Part shown: one piece after another, positions 27,380-34,987 of the stretch
Numbering within the stretch: the stretch's first letter is position 1
Layout of the letters: every line of letters begins with the position of its first letter
Assembly: GCA_041695045.1 (NCBI GenBank)
Contig: JBGFRR010000164.1
Location: forward strand, 7,482-71,481
DNA: 64,000 nucleotides
Direction: 5' to 3'
Source of the DNA: JBGFRR01 sp041695045
GTDB lineage: Bacteria; Bacteroidota; Ignavibacteria; UBA10030
The notes under the pieces: model-generated
Databases searched by the model: none
The model's input: the letters and a program-made list of their open reading frames with translations, nothing else
Told to the model about the DNA's origin: nothing
Made by a program: the position numbers and the translations under genes

Positions 27380-27430
27380 CGCACTTGCTTGGGGTGCAAG
27401 GGGTCGCGGGTTCAAATCCCGCCGTCCCGA
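27357..27430 (+). tRNA. tRNA-Pro (GGG)
   Basis: Acceptor stem CGGGACG/CGTCCCG, D arm GCGCAGCCCGGTAGCGC, anticodon stem CTTGC/GCAAG with loop TTGGGGT (anticodon GGG), and T arm GCGGGTTCAAATCCCGC all fold, giving 74 nt with discriminator A. CCA is not encoded. Confidence 0.95.
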
Positions 27431-27438
27431 CGAAATGT

Positions 27439-27828
27439 ATGCCAGACGCCAGAACAACAAAACACATCATTCTGGTTGGCGATAAAGTTCTCATCGCCCC
27501 CGACCGCGAGCAGGACCGAACCGCGCACGGGCTTTACCTCCCTCCGGGCGTGAAGGAGAAAGAAAAGGTGCAAAGCGGCGTCGTCGTCCGTGTGGGGCCG
27601 GGGTATGCAGTTCCCAATCCGCAGTTCATCGACCAAGAGCCGTGGTCAACCACTCCTAAAGAGCCGGTAAAGTACATTCCGCTTCAAGCCGAAGAAGGCG
27701 ACTACGCTCTGTTTCTTCGCGACTCTGCGATCGAGATCGAGTATGAAGAGCGCAAGTACCTCATCGTTGCGCACTCGTCCATTCTGATGGTGATCCGGCA
27801 AACGGGGTTTCCGGAATTAGGCGCGTAA
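27439..27828 (+). CDS. GroES-like co-chaperonin family protein
   Basis: A 129-residue protein with a Cpn10-type fold: HIILVGDKVLIAPDRE at the N-terminus, GLYLPPGVKEKEKVQSGVVVRVGPG in the middle, and YALFLRDSAIEIEYEERKYLIV near the end, like GroES VxPxxD, ETxxGI and GDxVlf motifs. It is longer than GroES (about 95) because of an insertion around residues 57-82, and no groEL is adjacent, so it is a diverged family member with unknown client. ATG 27439 is the first in-frame start after tRNA-Pro. Its stop abuts the next GTG start. Confidence 0.8.
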   Translation: MPDARTTKHIILVGDKVLIAPDREQDRTAHGLYLPPGVKEKEKVQSGVVVRVGPGYAVPNPQFIDQEPWSTTPKEPVKYIPLQAEEGDYALFLRDSAIEIEYEERKYLIVAHSSILMVIRQTGFPELGA

Positions 27829-28098
27829 GTGACCGTTGTGAGGCAAGACCTTCGATTGTTTAGCCACGAGAATCTCCTGGCACAGATGCAAACGGCGGAG
27901 TACAACAATGGATACTATGTGCTGGAGTTCTACGCCGCCAACGGAAAGCCTTCCAAGGAACCGACAGATACTATCGAGAAGTTTTATCTCTATCCGTCCG
28001 GTGGAACACTTCGTGACGCGGCTTTTCAATTGATTTTTTATGATTCGCGCTACGACACCTACCGCGGCTTTAAGCCGCCCCATGTGCAAAACGTGTAA
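27829..28098 (+). CDS. Conserved hypothetical protein
   Basis: An 89-residue soluble protein directly downstream of the GroES-like gene with no gap, starting at GTG 27829. The sequence is aromatic-rich (YNNGYYVLEFYAAN, FQLIFYDSRYDTYRGF) with no recognised domain or signal. Immediate adjacency suggests translational coupling with the GroES-like protein. I do not recognise a function. Confidence 0.65.
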   Translation: MTVVRQDLRLFSHENLLAQMQTAEYNNGYYVLEFYAANGKPSKEPTDTIEKFYLYPSGGTLRDAAFQLIFYDSRYDTYRGFKPPHVQNV

Positions 28099-28146
28099 GT
28101 TCGAGCTTCGAGCTCAAGAGCCTGTAACGACGAAAGGAGGCACCCG

Positions 28147-28581
28147 ATGTACGATTTACTGATTCAACAGATGCGAGACGAGGTAACCCGACTCGGCGCG
28201 CAAGAACTCCGAACACCCGAAGAGGTCGATGCTGTCATCCCCAACGCACAAGGCACAATGCTCGTCGTTGTAAACTCCGTGTGCGGGTGTGCGGCCGGTG
28301 CTGCTCGACCCGGACTGGCAAAGGCGCTGCAGCATAGCGTCAAGCCAAAGAAGATTGTCACGGTTTTTGCAGGTCAGGATAAGGAAGCGACTGCACGGGC
28401 GCGCGAATACTTTCTTGGCCATCCGCCGTCATCGCCATCGTTTGCACTGATGCGGGAAGGAACGGTAGTGGACATGATCCACCGCTACGAAATTGAGGGA
28501 CGCACGCCGGATCAAATTGCCGCCCGGCTCGTCCAATCGTTCGAACAGCATTGCACTGTCGAATCACGCCACGCGGTCTAA
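28147..28581 (+). CDS. Bacilliredoxin (BrxA/BrxB family)
   Basis: A 144-residue thioredoxin-fold protein with the family CGC active site (VVVNSVCGCAAGAARPG). Bacilliredoxins remove bacillithiol or related thiols from oxidised proteins. FCB bacteria often carry this family. The remaining sequence (IVTVFAGQDKEATARAREYF ... SFALMREGTVVDMIHRYEIEG) matches throughout. AGGAGG precedes ATG 28147, and a terminator follows, so it is probably a single transcription unit end. Confidence 0.92.
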   Translation: MYDLLIQQMRDEVTRLGAQELRTPEEVDAVIPNAQGTMLVVVNSVCGCAAGAARPGLAKALQHSVKPKKIVTVFAGQDKEATARAREYFLGHPPSSPSFALMREGTVVDMIHRYEIEGRTPDQIAARLVQSFEQHCTVESRHAV

Positions 28582-28606
28582 GAAGTTGCTGTTACAGCAT
28601 AAGGAG

Positions 28607-28632
28607 AAGAGGGCTACTCCGGTAGCCCTCTT
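28607..28632 (+). terminator. Rho-independent terminator-like hairpin
   Basis: AAGAGGGCTAC-TCCG-GTAGCCCTCTT, an 11-bp stem followed by a short T-rich run (CTTCGTTTCC), located 26 bases after the bacilliredoxin stop. Confidence 0.75.
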
Positions 28633-28644
28633 CGTTTCCAAGGC

Positions 28645-28710
28645 ATGATTCTCGGTATTCATCATATTACCCTCGTGTGCGCCAATGCACAGCGAACGGT
28701 TGATTTCTAC
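28645..28710 (+). pseudogene. 5' remnant of a ring-cleaving dioxygenase (VOC family)
   Basis: Twenty-two codons read MILGIHHITLVCANAQRTVD and FY, the characteristic N-terminus of MhqO/MhqE-type ring-cleaving dioxygenases. Family similarity stops there and the frame continues unrelated into the esterase. The genes for such dioxygenases and this esterase type are adjacent in many genomes (for example mhqE and mhqD of Bacillus), so a deletion has probably removed the rest. Confidence 0.7.
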
Positions 28711-28764
28711 CCCGCGTGCTTGGCAATCCGAGATCGAATCATCCCTTGTGCCGTTCTCCATCGC

Positions 28765-29436
28765 ATGAATCTATCGATCACAACCTCGTTACACCATGTC
28801 CTCATCCCGCCGCGCAGTGGGGGTTCGGGTCCTCACCCGACGCTGCTGATGCTGCACGGCCGCGGCGCTGATGAGAACGACCTGCTGGGGCTCGCTGACT
28901 ATCTTGACCCGCGTCTTCTTACCATCAGCGCGCAAGCGCCGTTTCGCTTCCCCTACGGAGGCTATACGTGGTACGAAATCCTCGAAGTCGGCACACCGGA
29001 GCCGCGCCAGTTTACCGAGAGCTACGACCGTCTCACACAGTTCCTTTCCGACATCAAGCGTTCATATCCCATCGGCGAGAAACGCCTCTTCCTGTTGGGC
29101 TTCAGCATGGGCACCGTCATGTCGTACGCTCTGGCGCTCACAAGACCGGATGAAATTGCGGGTGTAGTCGCGCACAGCGGGTATATCCCGGAAGGCACAC
29201 ACCTGACATTCGCCTGGGACAAGATCGGTAACACGGGATTCTTCGTTGCACACGGCACGATGGATCCGGTCATTCCGGTCGCATTTGCCCGCCGCGCACG
29301 GGAAGTGCTGACAGAAGCGAAAGTAGACCTCACCTACCGCGAGTACCCCATCGCGCATTATGTGAGCGAACAAAGTCTCGCCGACCTTGCGGCATGGCTT
29401 GAGCATCGTCTTGCTGTTAACGGTTTGAAAAAGTAG
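28765..29436 (+). CDS. Phospholipase/carboxylesterase-type alpha/beta hydrolase
   Basis: A 223-residue alpha/beta hydrolase of the MhqD-like esterase group. Nucleophile Ser lies in GFSMG, the acid in GTMDPVIP, and the His in YPIAHYVS; the oxyanion loop is MLHGRGADENDL. It probably hydrolyses short esters or thiol adducts in the cytoplasm. The frame is open from 28645, but the first 40 codons include a dioxygenase remnant; ATG 28765 (MNLSITTSLHHV) starts the family-like sequence. No strong Shine-Dalgarno marks either start. Confidence 0.85.
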   Translation: MNLSITTSLHHVLIPPRSGGSGPHPTLLMLHGRGADENDLLGLADYLDPRLLTISAQAPFRFPYGGYTWYEILEVGTPEPRQFTESYDRLTQFLSDIKRSYPIGEKRLFLLGFSMGTVMSYALALTRPDEIAGVVAHSGYIPEGTHLTFAWDKIGNTGFFVAHGTMDPVIPVAFARRAREVLTEAKVDLTYREYPIAHYVSEQSLADLAAWLEHRLAVNGLKK

Positions 29437-29476
29437 ATTACGTTCACTCATCACACACGTCAAGAGAGCGGTTCAG

Positions 29477-30667
29477 ATGTCCATCACTCGTCGATCATTC
29501 TTCAAAGCCGGCTTAGCGCTTCCTGTTGCTATCACATCAGCACACGGAGCGAAGAGCGCGCGAGGGGAGTACTCTTCGTTCGACCCCTGGGTTGAGGTCA
29601 ACCGCGGGCATCTCGTTCACAACGCGCGGGAAATTGCACGACGAGTTGACGGCCGGCCGATCATTGCTGTCATCAAGAACAACGGTTACGGCCTCGGTTT
29701 GGTTGAGGTGGCGGAGTCGCTCGAGTCGCTTCAGCATGTCTGGGGATTCGCCGTCGTCAAGCTTCAGGAGGCGGTCCGCTTGCGTGAGGCAGGAATCGAA
29801 AAGCCCATCTTGCTCATGGGTCCTTTTACGGCGGAAGAGCTTCAGGAATGCATCCAGCGCGCTCTTACGCCGATGCTGTACACCGACCGAGGAGCGGAAT
29901 TGGAGCGACTGGCGCAACAACATCGACGCCCGATCTCGATCCACGTGTGTATCGATACGGGAATTGGAAGAGTGGGAGTTCCGTTTCGCGATGCAGAACG
30001 GTTTGTGAAGGAACTCGTGCAACGCAAAGGCGTTCACATCGAAGGGATGATGATGACGTTTACGGAAGACCCTGAGTTGGATCTCGAGCAAATTAAGCGG
30101 TTCGAATCTGTGTGCACTAATCTTCAGCGTGCCGGTGTTGATGTGGGGAAGAAGCATGCGGTGTCGAGCTTTGGATTGTTCGAACATCCCGCCGCGTTCT
30201 TCGACATGGTTCGACCGGGGATGGCGCTGTTTGGTGTCTATCCTGAGAAGAAGTTCCGAACAACCGGCATCATGGACTTGCATCCCGCTGTAGCGTTGAG
30301 ATGCCGCGTCATATACGTGAAGCAACTCCAACCCGGCGACACGGCGGGATACAACCGCGCGTACACGGCCAAGCATGACGTGTGGATGGCAACGCTTCCG
30401 GTGGGTCACGCGGACGGACTCCCGCGTGTTGTGGCCAAAGGAGCGAAGGTTCGACTCGGCAATTCGTTGTATCCCATTGTTGCCATCTCGGCGAGCCATT
30501 GCATTGTTGAATTAGGGGCAAACGCATCGGTTCGGATCGGCGATGTGGCCACCGTGTTCGATTGGGAGAGTGGTTCCCGCCCTGAGGATGTGTCCGAATC
30601 ATGTGGCGCGTCCGTGTACGATCTCACCATGCACCTGAACCCATTGTTGCCCCGTCGCATTGTGTAG
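29477..30667 (+). CDS. alr: Alanine racemase with Tat signal peptide
   Basis: A 396-residue PLP enzyme of fold type III. The PLP lysine is K67 (AVIKNNGYGLG) and the second catalytic region AGYNRAYTA is present, as is CIDTGIGRVGV. Unusually, it begins SITRRSFFKAGLALPVAIT, a twin-arginine signal peptide, predicting export of the folded, cofactor-loaded enzyme to the periplasm. Most alanine racemases are cytoplasmic; periplasmic broad-spectrum racemases are known but use Sec-type signals. It may interconvert alanine or other amino acids released from the cell wall. Confidence 0.88.
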   Translation: MSITRRSFFKAGLALPVAITSAHGAKSARGEYSSFDPWVEVNRGHLVHNAREIARRVDGRPIIAVIKNNGYGLGLVEVAESLESLQHVWGFAVVKLQEAVRLREAGIEKPILLMGPFTAEELQECIQRALTPMLYTDRGAELERLAQQHRRPISIHVCIDTGIGRVGVPFRDAERFVKELVQRKGVHIEGMMMTFTEDPELDLEQIKRFESVCTNLQRAGVDVGKKHAVSSFGLFEHPAAFFDMVRPGMALFGVYPEKKFRTTGIMDLHPAVALRCRVIYVKQLQPGDTAGYNRAYTAKHDVWMATLPVGHADGLPRVVAKGAKVRLGNSLYPIVAISASHCIVELGANASVRIGDVATVFDWESGSRPEDVSESCGASVYDLTMHLNPLLPRRIV

Positions 30668-30679
30668 CATGGAATCCGC

Positions 30680-31588
30680 ATGAAGCGACCCCGAAAGAAA
30701 ACACGCACCTCGGCGTTCGGCACGAGCGGCCGCATCAGCCACGATTCGTCCGCATTCTACAACAGCAGGCTCTACGAAGGCATCTCCTCACGCTCCGGTA
30801 TCTCGGTATCCGAGACATTGCTCCCGACCGACCGGCTCGACCGCATTTACCAGAAGAGCAGCGAGGCAATGGACGAACTACCGGACGCGAGCGTTCATCT
30901 CATGATTACCTCGCCGCCCTATAACGTCTCGAAAGAGTACGACGAGAATCTCACGCTTCAGGAATACCGCGTGCTCATCAAGTCCGTACTGCGCGAGACT
31001 TACCGTGTTCTTGTCGGTGGCGGCCGCGCGTGCATCAACGTCGCCAACGTCGGGCGCAAGCCGTACATCCCGCTGCATCTTTTTATCACGCAGGATATGT
31101 TGGAGCTTGGCTTTGCGATGCGGGGCGAGATTATCTGGAATAAAGGGAGCAGCGCCGGGCCATCGACGGCCTGGGGAAGCTGGAAGTCGGCATCAAACCC
31201 GACCTTGCGTGACGTGCATGAATACATCCTCGTGTTTTCCAAGAGCGACTTCTCGCGCAACGGCTCGAGGCGTAGGAGCACAATCGGGCGGGATGAATTC
31301 TTAGAGCTCACGAAGAGCATTTGGACATTTCCTGCGGAATCGGCACGCCGCGTTGGACATCCTGCACCGTTTCCCGTTGAACTGCCCCGGCGGCTCATTC
31401 AGCTCTACAGTTTTGAAGGGGACGTTGTGCTCGACCCGTTCGCCGGAAGCGGCTCGACGTGCATTGCTGCATTGCAGTCGGGACGCCGCTTCGTCGGCTA
31501 CGAGAAGAACACCTCCTACGCGCGCCTTGCCAGGCACCGCATCGCCCAAGAGCGTACGCAAATTGACCCCGATTTATCGGGGGAATAA
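30680..31588 (+). CDS. Orphan DNA (adenine/cytosine-N4) methyltransferase
   Basis: A 302-residue SAM-dependent methyltransferase. The catalytic motif TSPPYNVSKEYDE comes before the SAM-binding motif LDPFAGSGSTCIAA, the order of beta-class N4/N6 methyltransferases. No restriction gene is nearby, so it is an orphan that may act in regulation or protection. It starts 12 bases after the racemase stop. Its last codons contain the palindrome CCCCGATTTATCGGGG, encoding PDLSG. Confidence 0.88.
   Translation: MKRPRKKTRTSAFGTSGRISHDSSAFYNSRLYEGISSRSGISVSETLLPTDRLDRIYQKSSEAMDELPDASVHLMITSPPYNVSKEYDENLTLQEYRVLIKSVLRETYRVLVGGGRACINVANVGRKPYIPLHLFITQDMLELGFAMRGEIIWNKGSSAGPSTAWGSWKSASNPTLRDVHEYILVFSKSDFSRNGSRRRSTIGRDEFLELTKSIWTFPAESARRVGHPAPFPVELPRRLIQLYSFEGDVVLDPFAGSGSTCIAALQSGRRFVGYEKNTSYARLARHRIAQERTQIDPDLSGE
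31567..31582. repeat. Intragenic palindrome (PDLSG type)
   Basis: CCCCGAT-TT-ATCGGGG within the methyltransferase 3' end, read in frame as PDLSG. The same peptide and frame occur with the palindrome at 49433-49448. Confidence 0.6.
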
Positions 31589-31645
31589 TTCCCGTATATT
31601 GCGCCCCGTCTCTTCTCGTTCAGTTTCAACAACCGAGTATCTCGC

Positions 31646-32830
31646 ATGACACGATATCGTTCGCTTCCTCATTTCTTCTTCATTCTCCTCACAGTCATCC
31701 TCTCTGCGTGTTCATCCGTCAACCATCTCACGCGAGAAGATGAAGCCATCACGTCGTCCCTCCAGTCGGTGAAGGAACGCCACGCCCCCGACCGCCGCAT
31801 TCGTGTCTTCGATATTACGTGGGAGCGACGGGGAAGTCAGCTCGTCGTCAAAGGTGAAGTTGATAATGCAGCGGCGCGTGAGGACGCGGTGTCGGCGATT
31901 CGCGCCACGATGGGACGGGACGTGATCGACAGCGTGCGCGTCTTACCGGATGAAACATTAGGCCAACGACGATTCGGCATTGTGACGGTGAGCGTTGCCA
32001 ACATGCGTTCTCGACCGGCACAGCCGGCCGAGCTCGCCACGCAAGTGCTCATGGGGATGGTGGTCAAGCTGCTGAAATATGAAGGAGGGTGGTATTACGT
32101 TCAATCGCATGACCAATATCTCTCCTGGTTAGAGCCGGACGCGATGGTTGTTACCGACCGCGCCGGTGTAGAAGCGTGGGAACAGACACAGAAGGTAATT
32201 GTAACGGAGCCATACGGTCTCGTACGACAGAAGCCCGACCGCAACGCATTCCCTGTGTCCGACCTTGTTGCAGGCGCGTTGCTCAAAAAGAAAGGGACGG
32301 ACGGCGGGTGGGTAAAGGTAGCCTTGCCGGATAGCACGGAAGGATTTGTTGAGCAAGCGATTGTGGAGGACGAATCAACTTGGCGGGCGACACGCGTCGC
32401 GAGCCCTGAGACCATCGAGCGCACCGCAATGCGGTTCTTGGGTGTGCCGTACCTCTGGGGCGGCACGTCCGTGAAGGGAATGGATTGTTCCGGCTTCACG
32501 AAGACCGTCTTCCGTCTGAACGGGATGGAGTTGAACCGCGACGCCAACCAGCAGGCGCTCATGGGAGAAGAGGTTGTCATTGATGAACAGTTCAACAATT
32601 TGAGAACAGGCGACCTGCTTTTCTTCGGCCGCAAAGCCACGGCAGACCGGCCGGAACGCATCACGCACGTCGCCATCTATGTGGGTAACAAAGAGTACAT
32701 CCATGCGCCCGGTGGGGCCCGCGTGCGCATCAATAGCTTTGACCCCGCGGCGCCGAACTTCAGCCAGTCGCTGCTCACATCGTTCGTTCGCGCGCGGCGG
32801 GTGCTCATCGACCAACGCAAGCCCAGTTAA
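31646..32830 (+). CDS. NlpC/P60 cell-wall peptidase lipoprotein with SH3 domains
   Basis: A 394-residue predicted lipoprotein (lipobox LSAC near residue 24). Two bacterial SH3-like regions (VSVANMRSRPAQPAEL and VTEPYGLVRQKPDRNA) precede the catalytic NlpC/P60 domain with Cys in MDCSGFTKTVF, His in HVAIYVG and the HAPGG loop. Such enzymes cut the D-Glu/diaminopimelate bond of peptidoglycan stem peptides in the periplasm; the two-SH3 layout resembles YkfC-type enzymes that handle free muropeptides. The next gene, a DUF819 membrane protein, often accompanies it. Confidence 0.9.
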   Translation: MTRYRSLPHFFFILLTVILSACSSVNHLTREDEAITSSLQSVKERHAPDRRIRVFDITWERRGSQLVVKGEVDNAAAREDAVSAIRATMGRDVIDSVRVLPDETLGQRRFGIVTVSVANMRSRPAQPAELATQVLMGMVVKLLKYEGGWYYVQSHDQYLSWLEPDAMVVTDRAGVEAWEQTQKVIVTEPYGLVRQKPDRNAFPVSDLVAGALLKKKGTDGGWVKVALPDSTEGFVEQAIVEDESTWRATRVASPETIERTAMRFLGVPYLWGGTSVKGMDCSGFTKTVFRLNGMELNRDANQQALMGEEVVIDEQFNNLRTGDLLFFGRKATADRPERITHVAIYVGNKEYIHAPGGARVRINSFDPAAPNFSQSLLTSFVRARRVLIDQRKPS

Positions 32831-32848
32831 CAATCGGAAGGAAGACTC

Positions 32849-34024
32849 TTGCCCCTCATCGAAGACGGCAGCGCTGTCCTCGTCTACCTCATCGTTCTCA
32901 TCGGTTTCATTTTCTGGCTCAGCGATAAAGCGCTGCTTGCTCCGTTCTTCAAGTACATGCCCCCCGCTATCTGGGTCTACTTTCTTCCAATGCTCTCATC
33001 CAACCTCGGCCTCATCCCGCAATCGCATGACCTCTACGTCTGGGTCCGCACCTATCTTCTCCCCAGTGCGCTTGTACTGATGCTCCTCTCGGCAAATGTT
33101 CCGGCACTGGCAAAGTTAGGCGGGAAGGCCATCACAACGATGCTGGGGGGAACGGCAGGCGTGGCCATCGGCGCGGTTACAAGCTATACCATCTTGCATC
33201 CAATGTTGCCGGAGGATGCGTGGCGGGGAATCGCAACGTTAACGGCCAGCTGGGTCGGCGGGGGCGCGAACATGGTTGCCGTTGCTTCCAGCGTCGGCAC
33301 ACCCGAGGCAATGCTCGGCCCGATCATCGTTGTCGATACCGTCGTCGGTTATGGATGGATGGGTGTGGTGATTGCGCTCTCGGTGTTCCAGAATCGGCTC
33401 GATCAAGTGAACAGAGTCGATCGTTCAATCGTTGATATGCTGAATGCCCGCATGGGAGAGTTAGATGAAGTACATCGCAGGCCGATTTCCTTCCGAGACC
33501 TCACGATCATGATGGCGCTCGGGTTTGGCGTCGGGTATACGATGATAGCGCTGGGGAAATTGTTGCCCGAGCTTGACCCGGTGATCAACGCGTTCGGGTG
33601 GGGAATACTCCTTGCAACGGCGGCGGGGATTGTGCTCTCGTTCACCGGCCTCTCGAAGCTCGAATACGCCGGCGCCTCCACCGTCGGGAGCTTTCTCTTC
33701 TATCTGTTACTTGCCTCTATCGGTGCGCGTGCAGACTTGAAAGGCATTCTCGACGCGCCCTTCTTTGTGCTCGCAGGCATGATGATTATTGTCATTCATG
33801 CAGCGCTGCTCTTCGCCGTCGGTCGTATGTTGCGTTCGCCCATGTTCCTGATGGCGACGGCGAGTCAGGCGAACATCGGCGGTCCGGTAACCGCCCCGAT
33901 CGTAGCAACGGTCTACCAAAGCTCCCTCGCGCCGGTAGGATTGCTGATGGCGGTGATCGGCAGCATGCTCGGCACCGTTGTGGGCTTAGCGGTAGCGCAG
34001 GTGTGTTATTGGATTGGCGGGTGA
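32849..34024 (+). CDS. DUF819 family membrane protein (putative transporter)
   Basis: A 391-residue integral membrane protein with about ten membrane segments. Motifs such as ASWVGGGANMVAVA, VDTVVGYGWMG and ATASQANIGGPVTAP identify the DUF819 (YjcL-like) family, whose substrate is unknown. The gene starts at TTG 32849, 6 bases after GGAAGGAAG; no better start exists nearby. Position directly after NlpC/P60 suggests handling of a peptide or amino acid from the cell wall, which is inference. Confidence 0.85.
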   Translation: MPLIEDGSAVLVYLIVLIGFIFWLSDKALLAPFFKYMPPAIWVYFLPMLSSNLGLIPQSHDLYVWVRTYLLPSALVLMLLSANVPALAKLGGKAITTMLGGTAGVAIGAVTSYTILHPMLPEDAWRGIATLTASWVGGGANMVAVASSVGTPEAMLGPIIVVDTVVGYGWMGVVIALSVFQNRLDQVNRVDRSIVDMLNARMGELDEVHRRPISFRDLTIMMALGFGVGYTMIALGKLLPELDPVINAFGWGILLATAAGIVLSFTGLSKLEYAGASTVGSFLFYLLLASIGARADLKGILDAPFFVLAGMMIIVIHAALLFAVGRMLRSPMFLMATASQANIGGPVTAPIVATVYQSSLAPVGLLMAVIGSMLGTVVGLAVAQVCYWIGG

Positions 34025-34076
34025 GGAGGGGCACCTCACCGACGAGGTCACACGAGTTTACCTATCTTTATAATGT

Positions 34077-34184
34077 CGCTCCTAACGGAGCTTTTACAGT
34101 TGTTGTAGATTTGTGTTACCAAAATCTTGTCCCTACGGGACTTCGCAGGCGCTTCGTGAAGAGTGTACAAGCTCCGTAGGAGCG
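34077..34184. repeat. REP-like element with inverted ends
   Basis: CGCTCCTAACGGAGCTT and AAGCTCCGTAGGAGCG are inverted repeats bounding 108 bases. Inside, GTCCC-TAC-GGGAC forms a hairpin and TTACCAAAAT pairs with CTTTTGGTAG just outside. It is the kind of repetitive extragenic palindrome common in FCB genomes. No coding frame is seen. Confidence 0.6.
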
Positions 34185-34221
34185 GACTTTTGGTAGACCC
34201 ATTGGATAAAAAAATACATAG

Positions 34222-34396
34222 TGTCGCGTCCCGAAAGTACGTTGAATAAATCCATGGAAAAGATTCAACCGCGAATCCTCGCGAATTGAGTTCTTTTTGA
34301 AACCCATTAGCGCCAATTCGCGCCTGCCTGCCGGCAGGCAGGGCAGGCAGGTGGATTAGCGGTTACACTTTTTCAACGTATTTCTGGGACGCGACA
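34222..34396. mobile_element. 175-bp foldback element with 4-bp target duplication
   Basis: Imperfect inverted repeats of about 28 bases begin TGTCGCGTCCC and end GGGACGCGACA, each followed inward by a TACGTTGAA match. Direct repeats ATAG flank both ends (34218-34221, 34397-34400). Inner arms AACCGCGAATC / GATTAGCGGTT and CGAATTG / CAATTCG are inverted too, and CCTGCCTGCCGGCAGGCAGG sits near the middle, so most of the element can fold on itself. It lies in the 509-base gap between DUF819 and the response regulator, which holds no gene. Confidence 0.65.
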
Positions 34397-34533
34397 ATAG
34401 CATCGGGGCGATAGTTTCATCCCTTAATCTGTTGAAAAATTCTTTCTCAAGTGAAGCAGGTAAACTCGTGGAGGTCATCCTTGCATTCAATCGTAACAGT
34501 TCCTATCTTGACCATCCCAAAGCCGGAAGTCTT

Positions 34534-34908
34534 ATGACGGAGAAAAAGCAAATATTGATTATCGATGACGAACGCTCGATGCTCGACGCCATGGCCACCA
34601 TCCTTCGCAGCGGAGGGTACAATGTGCAGCAAGCCGAAAGCGGCAGCGAAGCGCTCGACAAGCTGCGCGCGTTCAAACCCGACTTGATCTTTGCCGACAT
34701 CCGCATGCCGGATATGAACGGCTTCGACCTCCTCGAGAACATCAAGAAGATTCCCTCTGTGTCCTCCACGCCCGTTGTGTTCCTTTCGGCCATCGACGAC
34801 TTCCATGCTCGTAAAGTGGCTCGCGACCTGGGCGCCGCCGACTATCTCCTCAAACCCGTTGACGAGAAGGATGTTTTTTCCACCATCACGAAGCACCTTC
34901 ATTCCTGA
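34534..34908 (+). CDS. Single-domain response regulator
   Basis: A 124-residue CheY-like receiver without output domain. The phosphoacceptor is D55 (LIFADIRMPDMNG); the acidic pair (IIDDERS), the switch serine (VVFLSAIDD) and conserved Lys (YLLKPVDEKD) are present. It probably works by protein interaction with the hybrid kinase 79 bases downstream. ATG 34534 starts the domain directly; the in-frame upstream extension to 34432 is not domain sequence. Confidence 0.9.
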   Translation: MTEKKQILIIDDERSMLDAMATILRSGGYNVQQAESGSEALDKLRAFKPDLIFADIRMPDMNGFDLLENIKKIPSVSSTPVVFLSAIDDFHARKVARDLGAADYLLKPVDEKDVFSTITKHLHS

Positions 34909-34987
34909 GCCTGCGTTCTGCCTCACACAGCGCGCTTGACCTTCTCCTCCTTCCTCGGTACTTTACTGCCGTCCATCACCGCTTCCG

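Noticed and set aside
27385..27438. Coding extension of the GroES-like gene through tRNA-Pro
   Set aside because: The extra codons (MLGVQGVAGSNPAVPTKC) are simply a translation of the tRNA.
28645..29436. A single 263-residue esterase starting at 28645
   Set aside because: The first 22 codons belong to a different family (dioxygenase), so the family-like start at 28765 was used.
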